Made by a program: the position numbers and the translations under genes
Shown: one piece after another, positions 13,898 to 16,418 of the stretch
How the letters are laid out: each line of letters starts with the position of its first letter
How positions within the stretch are numbered: position 1 is the first letter of the stretch
DNA from: Oscillospiraceae bacterium
Lineage (GTDB): Bacteria; Bacillota; Clostridia; Oscillospirales; Ruminococcaceae
Length of the DNA: 16,418 nt
NCBI GenBank assembly: GCA_017396055.1
Contig: JAFQND010000234.1
Span: 1 to 16,418 of the forward strand
Reading direction: 5' to 3'
Notes under the pieces: generated by a model
Seen by the model: the letters and a program-made list of their open reading frames with translations, nothing else
Databases searched by the model: none
Told to the model about the DNA's origin: nothing

Positions 13898-13920
13898 GTT
13901 TTCCGCAATACTGCTACAAT
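13892..13920 (+). promoter_or_regulatory. Promoter of the two-component operon, sharing its -35 with the divergent promoter
   Basis: TTGCAA (13892-13897) is 17 bp from TACAAT (13915-13920), preceded by TGC as an extended -10. The start would be near 13927, leaving a leader of only about 17 bases before the ATG at 13944. Confidence 0.65.
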
Positions 13921-13943
13921 AAAAAAAGAAAGGCGTGATAACC

Positions 13944-14648
13944 ATGATCCGTATTGCATTTTGTGATGACAACCAGGCAGAGCTTCAGCGCATCCGTACA
14001 TTGCTGAAAGAACTGCATCCCTTTGACGATAATTATGAAGTTACTGTTTTCTCCTCCGGCGAAGAGCTGCTTCGTTCAGACAAACGGCCCTTTGACCTGC
14101 TTTTTCTGGATGTTCAGATGCCGGAATTGAACGGTTATGATACTGCGCGGCGCATACGCGAGACCGATCAGAGAACCACGCTGATCTTTCTGACGGGTGT
14201 AGCTGCGCCCACTGTGGAGGTATTTCAGGTCTCGCCCTTCCGCTATCTGATGAAACAGATGGACGATGCCACCCTTTCAAAAGAACTCACCGCCGCTTTT
14301 GAAGAAGTATCCCGAAAGACACAAATCATCACCTTCCGCACGGGCGGTGATATTATCCGCATCAATGTTTCATCGGTATTGTATCTGACCATTTCCGGCA
14401 GAGCAGTGGAACTGATCACCGACCACGGCAGACAGGAAGTAAAGATGAAGATCGGCGAGATGTATGAGATGCTGGCTTCCCACGGATTCGGTTTCTCTCA
14501 CAAAAGTTATCTTGTCAATTTCAACCGCATTCTCTCCATAACCGGCAGTACCGTTATTATGGAAAACGGTGACATTCTTCCCATCTCGCAACCCAAAGCC
14601 AAAACATTCAAACAGGAATTCATCCGGTTCGCCGGCATGCGGCTCTGA
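13944..14648 (+). CDS. LytTR-family response regulator (AgrA/ComE/LytR type)
   Basis: This 234-residue cytoplasmic regulator has an N-terminal receiver domain (about 1-115) with acidic Asp8/Asp9, phospho-acceptor Asp56 in LLFLDVQMP, and a Thr and Lys further on (IFLTG, YLMKQ). The LytTR DNA-binding domain follows (about 135-230; GFGFSHKSYLVNFNRI is the usual end of that fold). I use the ATG at 13944, because GAAAGG (13928-13933) is about 10 bases upstream; the in-frame GTG at 13935 sits too close to it. It is 12 bases ahead of the sensor kinase gene. LytTR regulators bind paired direct repeats near promoters; I could not pick out such repeats with confidence in this window. It may regulate the divergent D-amino-acid operon, which is inference from position. 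Confidence 0.9.
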   Translation: MIRIAFCDDNQAELQRIRTLLKELHPFDDNYEVTVFSSGEELLRSDKRPFDLLFLDVQMPELNGYDTARRIRETDQRTTLIFLTGVAAPTVEVFQVSPFRYLMKQMDDATLSKELTAAFEEVSRKTQIITFRTGGDIIRINVSSVLYLTISGRAVELITDHGRQEVKMKIGEMYEMLASHGFGFSHKSYLVNFNRILSITGSTVIMENGDILPISQPKAKTFKQEFIRFAGMRL

Positions 14649-14660
14649 CGGGAGGTCATA

Positions 14661-15992
14661 ATGGAACTGGTCACGATGCTTTATTGGGCCGCCGCCATGC
14701 TGCCGGTCAATTTGTTCAGTATTCTTCTGTATGATGATCTCTGTGAATGGGTCCTGAAGAAAGATGATTCCCGCCGGAACGGCTGGCCTGCCGGCTGCGC
14801 TGCGGCCACATTGTGCCTGACGGTCATTGATATGCTGCCGATATACTGGTGGGGAAATGTACTGCTGACAGCAGTGACTCTCATGCTGACGGCAAGCTGG
14901 TTCTATAACCGTCAGCCCTCTGACCGAAAGCTGATCTTTATCAGTTTGTTCATGGTGATGATCTCGTTCAGTGACACTCTGGGAAGATGGGGCTGGCTGC
15001 TGATCGAACCGGGATCCGGCGCATGGCCGGGACCCTTCCGGGCCATGGCAGGCGTTTATATCTGTCTGCTGTGCATCTTTATTCTGGTAAAATTCTATAT
15101 CCGGACCGTTGTAACTCTTTATCGTACGATCAGTATCAGCTGGTTTTTGCTGTTCCTGACCGTACCTGCAGCCTGTCTGTTATGCTGCAGCTTTATCGGA
15201 CATCTGTTGGCAAAATATGCCGTCAGCTCCGTGGAAGAACTGGTGCTGATCCTGACGGGTGTAGCCATGCTTTACGCCTGTCTTGCCGCATTTACTTTGT
15301 TCGAAAGTCTTGTCCGGCATATGGAGCGTTCAAAAGAATATGAATACATCCGGCTGCGCAGAGAGATGGAAAAAACTCATTTCGAACTCATCGAACAGAA
15401 AAACGATGAGTTTGCCGGTATGGTCCACGATGTCAAGCACCACTTACGGTATTTGTCCCAGACGGCAGCGGAAGGAGATCTTCCGGAATTGCGCCGGTAT
15501 CTGGGACAGCTGACCGAAGACTTTGCCGGAAGGTCACAGGGAATTTTCACCGATGACCGGATCCTCAATGTGATCCTGACCGAAAAGGCAGCTCTCGCCC
15601 AAAAGAGAGGGATCGACTTCTCTGTGAAGCTGACAGCATCTATCAGCTTTCTCAACCCGGTGGATGCCTGTACGCTCATGGGCAATCTTCTCGACAATGC
15701 CATTGAAGGCGCCTCGAAAGCTGCAGATCATAAATATATCCGGCTGCAGATCCGTTCTTTCAACGCCGGCTTTGTTATCATCCGGGTGGAAAACAGCTTC
15801 TCCGGACAGCTGAAAATACACGGAAAGCGGCTGCTTTCCAGTAAATCGGAAGGCCATCACGGCTATGGCATGCGGAGCATCGAACAGATCGCCGAGCGCA
15901 ATGGCGGCAGCATGGAATATCAGGCACAGAATGGTGTCTTCTGTACGACGGTACTGCTGAGTATGGTCACCTCGCCGTATGAGGATGAATAA
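14661..15992 (+). CDS. Sensor histidine kinase, AgrC-like GHKL type
   Basis: This 443-residue membrane kinase has six or seven hydrophobic segments in residues 1 to about 218, with no large external loop. The H-box follows with phospho-acceptor His256 in MVHDVKHHLRYL, then an N-box with Asn342 and Asn346 (GNLLDNAIEGA) and a G-box around GYGM (401-404). This is the 10/11-type kinase layout used with LytTR regulators for peptide signals (AgrC, ComD, BlpH). GGGAGG lies 5 bases before the ATG, and the gene is co-transcribed with the response regulator. No AgrB-type processing protease or short signal-peptide gene is present in the window, so the ligand is unknown. A terminator follows the stop. 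Confidence 0.9.
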   Translation: MELVTMLYWAAAMLPVNLFSILLYDDLCEWVLKKDDSRRNGWPAGCAAATLCLTVIDMLPIYWWGNVLLTAVTLMLTASWFYNRQPSDRKLIFISLFMVMISFSDTLGRWGWLLIEPGSGAWPGPFRAMAGVYICLLCIFILVKFYIRTVVTLYRTISISWFLLFLTVPAACLLCCSFIGHLLAKYAVSSVEELVLILTGVAMLYACLAAFTLFESLVRHMERSKEYEYIRLRREMEKTHFELIEQKNDEFAGMVHDVKHHLRYLSQTAAEGDLPELRRYLGQLTEDFAGRSQGIFTDDRILNVILTEKAALAQKRGIDFSVKLTASISFLNPVDACTLMGNLLDNAIEGASKAADHKYIRLQIRSFNAGFVIIRVENSFSGQLKIHGKRLLSSKSEGHHGYGMRSIEQIAERNGGSMEYQAQNGVFCTTVLLSMVTSPYEDE

Positions 15993-16021
15993 TTATCCGG
16001 ACAATTCGCTGACAGCCAAAG

Positions 16022-16056
16022 AAAAAGACCACACCGGAAGAGTGGCCTTTTTCTTA
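16022..16056. terminator. Terminator after the sensor kinase, probably bidirectional
   Basis: AAAGACCAC (16024-16032) pairs with GTGGCCTTT (16042-16050) with one mismatch around a 9-base loop, with A runs to the left and T runs to the right. It can end the kinase gene and the convergent minus-strand gene (stop at 16097). Confidence 0.82.
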
Positions 16057-16096
16057 TTTACGGGAGTTCAGCACTGCTGAGCGGCGATATTTTTTC

Positions 16097-16418
16097 TTAA
16101 AGCATTTCTTTCGCCAGACGAAGAAGTACTTCTTTATCGTTGGGGTATTCCCCTTCAACGACCTTCTCCAGAAGGCTGTCCAGCACATCACCCATACGGA
16201 CACCGGACTCAAAGCCGAGTTCCATCAGGTCATAGCCGTTCACCGCCAGAGATTTCAGCGTGAAGCACTGACCTTCGGCGAGGACTTCCTTTGCCAGCAG
16301 AGCAAGCTCATCCAGTGCGCTGCGCTTATCTCTGTAAGACAAATCCTGTGCCAGATTGTCGGCACGTTTGACCGCCAGCAGATCAAAGAATCCCTCTTCG
16401 CCCAGTTTCGCCAGCCAG
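16097..16418 (-). CDS. cca: CCA-adding tRNA nucleotidyltransferase, C-terminal part
   Basis: The frame is open from the stop at 16097 to the window edge, about 106 residues, so the N-terminal catalytic head lies outside. The in-frame start-like codon at 16342 is a TTG within the protein, not a start. Upstream residues FFDLLAVKRADNLAQ and the later LKSLAVNGYDLMELGF, then MGDVLDSLLEKVVEG, match the C-terminal body/tail of bacterial CCA tRNA nucleotidyltransferases. These enzymes add or repair the 3' CCA end of tRNAs. The match is to the family's non-catalytic half, so poly(A) polymerase of the same family is the main alternative. Confidence 0.83.
   Translation of the reverse strand, partial: WLAKLGEEGFFDLLAVKRADNLAQDLSYRDKRSALDELALLAKEVLAEGQCFTLKSLAVNGYDLMELGFESGVRMGDVLDSLLEKVVEGEYPNDKEVLLRLAKEML

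Noticed and set aside
12513..13922. 469-residue plus-strand open frame opposite the PLP enzyme gene
   Set aside because: It lies entirely across the strongly supported minus-strand D-serine dehydratase-like gene and its promoter, and has no ribosome site or known motif. Its length reflects low stop frequency on the antisense strand.
15993..16096. Possible short signal-peptide gene (AgrD-like) after the kinase
   Set aside because: The gap holds only the terminator. I found no start with a ribosome site and a Cys-containing short frame.
1..16418. Mobile elements, CRISPR arrays, tRNA or rRNA genes
   Set aside because: No transposase or integrase protein, no regularly spaced repeats and no tRNA/rRNA signatures were seen on reading both strands.

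Overview
The window looks like a chromosomal segment of a gut-type Firmicute, most likely a Clostridia member near the Oscillospiraceae/Ruminococcaceae. This is inferred from strong AGGAGG-type ribosome binding sites, sigma-A-like promoters, many short GC-rich intrinsic terminators, and the gene mix: a bile-salt-hydrolase-type enzyme, a GH127 arabinofuranosidase, an Agr-like LytTR two-component pair and a CCA-adding enzyme. I see no phage, IS element, CRISPR array, tRNA or rRNA. No gap between genes exceeds 300 bases.

Layout, left to right. (1) 2-652: 3' end of a NagB-like sugar-phosphate deaminase with a strong terminator. The following gap holds a good minus-strand promoter that may drive a short RNA. 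(2) 890-2251 (-) is a sodium:amino-acid symporter of the NSS family. It is divergent from a plus-strand operon (2448-4931) with a choloylglycine hydrolase and two tandem amidohydrolase-fold proteins; the second has lost almost all metal ligands. (3) 4971-8048 are minus-strand genes in three transcription units: a small membrane protein; a NUDIX/MazG-like fusion followed by a hydroxypyruvate-isomerase-like enzyme; and an unnamed coiled-coil protein. (4) 8206-9999 (+) is a GH127 beta-L-arabinofuranosidase. (5) 13835 down to 10062 (-) is a tight four-gene operon: D-serine dehydratase/D-threonine aldolase-like PLP enzyme, N-acyl-D-amino-acid deacylase, GNAT acetyltransferase and RidA. (6) 13944-15992 (+) is a LytTR response regulator and GHKL sensor kinase. 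(7) 16097-16418 (-) is the C-terminal end of the CCA-adding enzyme.

The most interesting unit is (5)+(6). The operon reads as a D-amino-acid route: the deacylase frees D-amino acids from N-acyl forms, the PLP enzyme eliminates or cleaves D-serine/D-threonine-type substrates, RidA would clear the reactive 2-aminoacrylate made by such an elimination, and the acetyltransferase may cap free amino acids. Its promoter and that of the divergent two-component system use the very same palindromic -35 hexamer (TTGCAA, 13892-13897). Each has a 17-bp spacer and an extended -10, so polymerase should not be able to occupy both at once. The functional link between the two is an inference.
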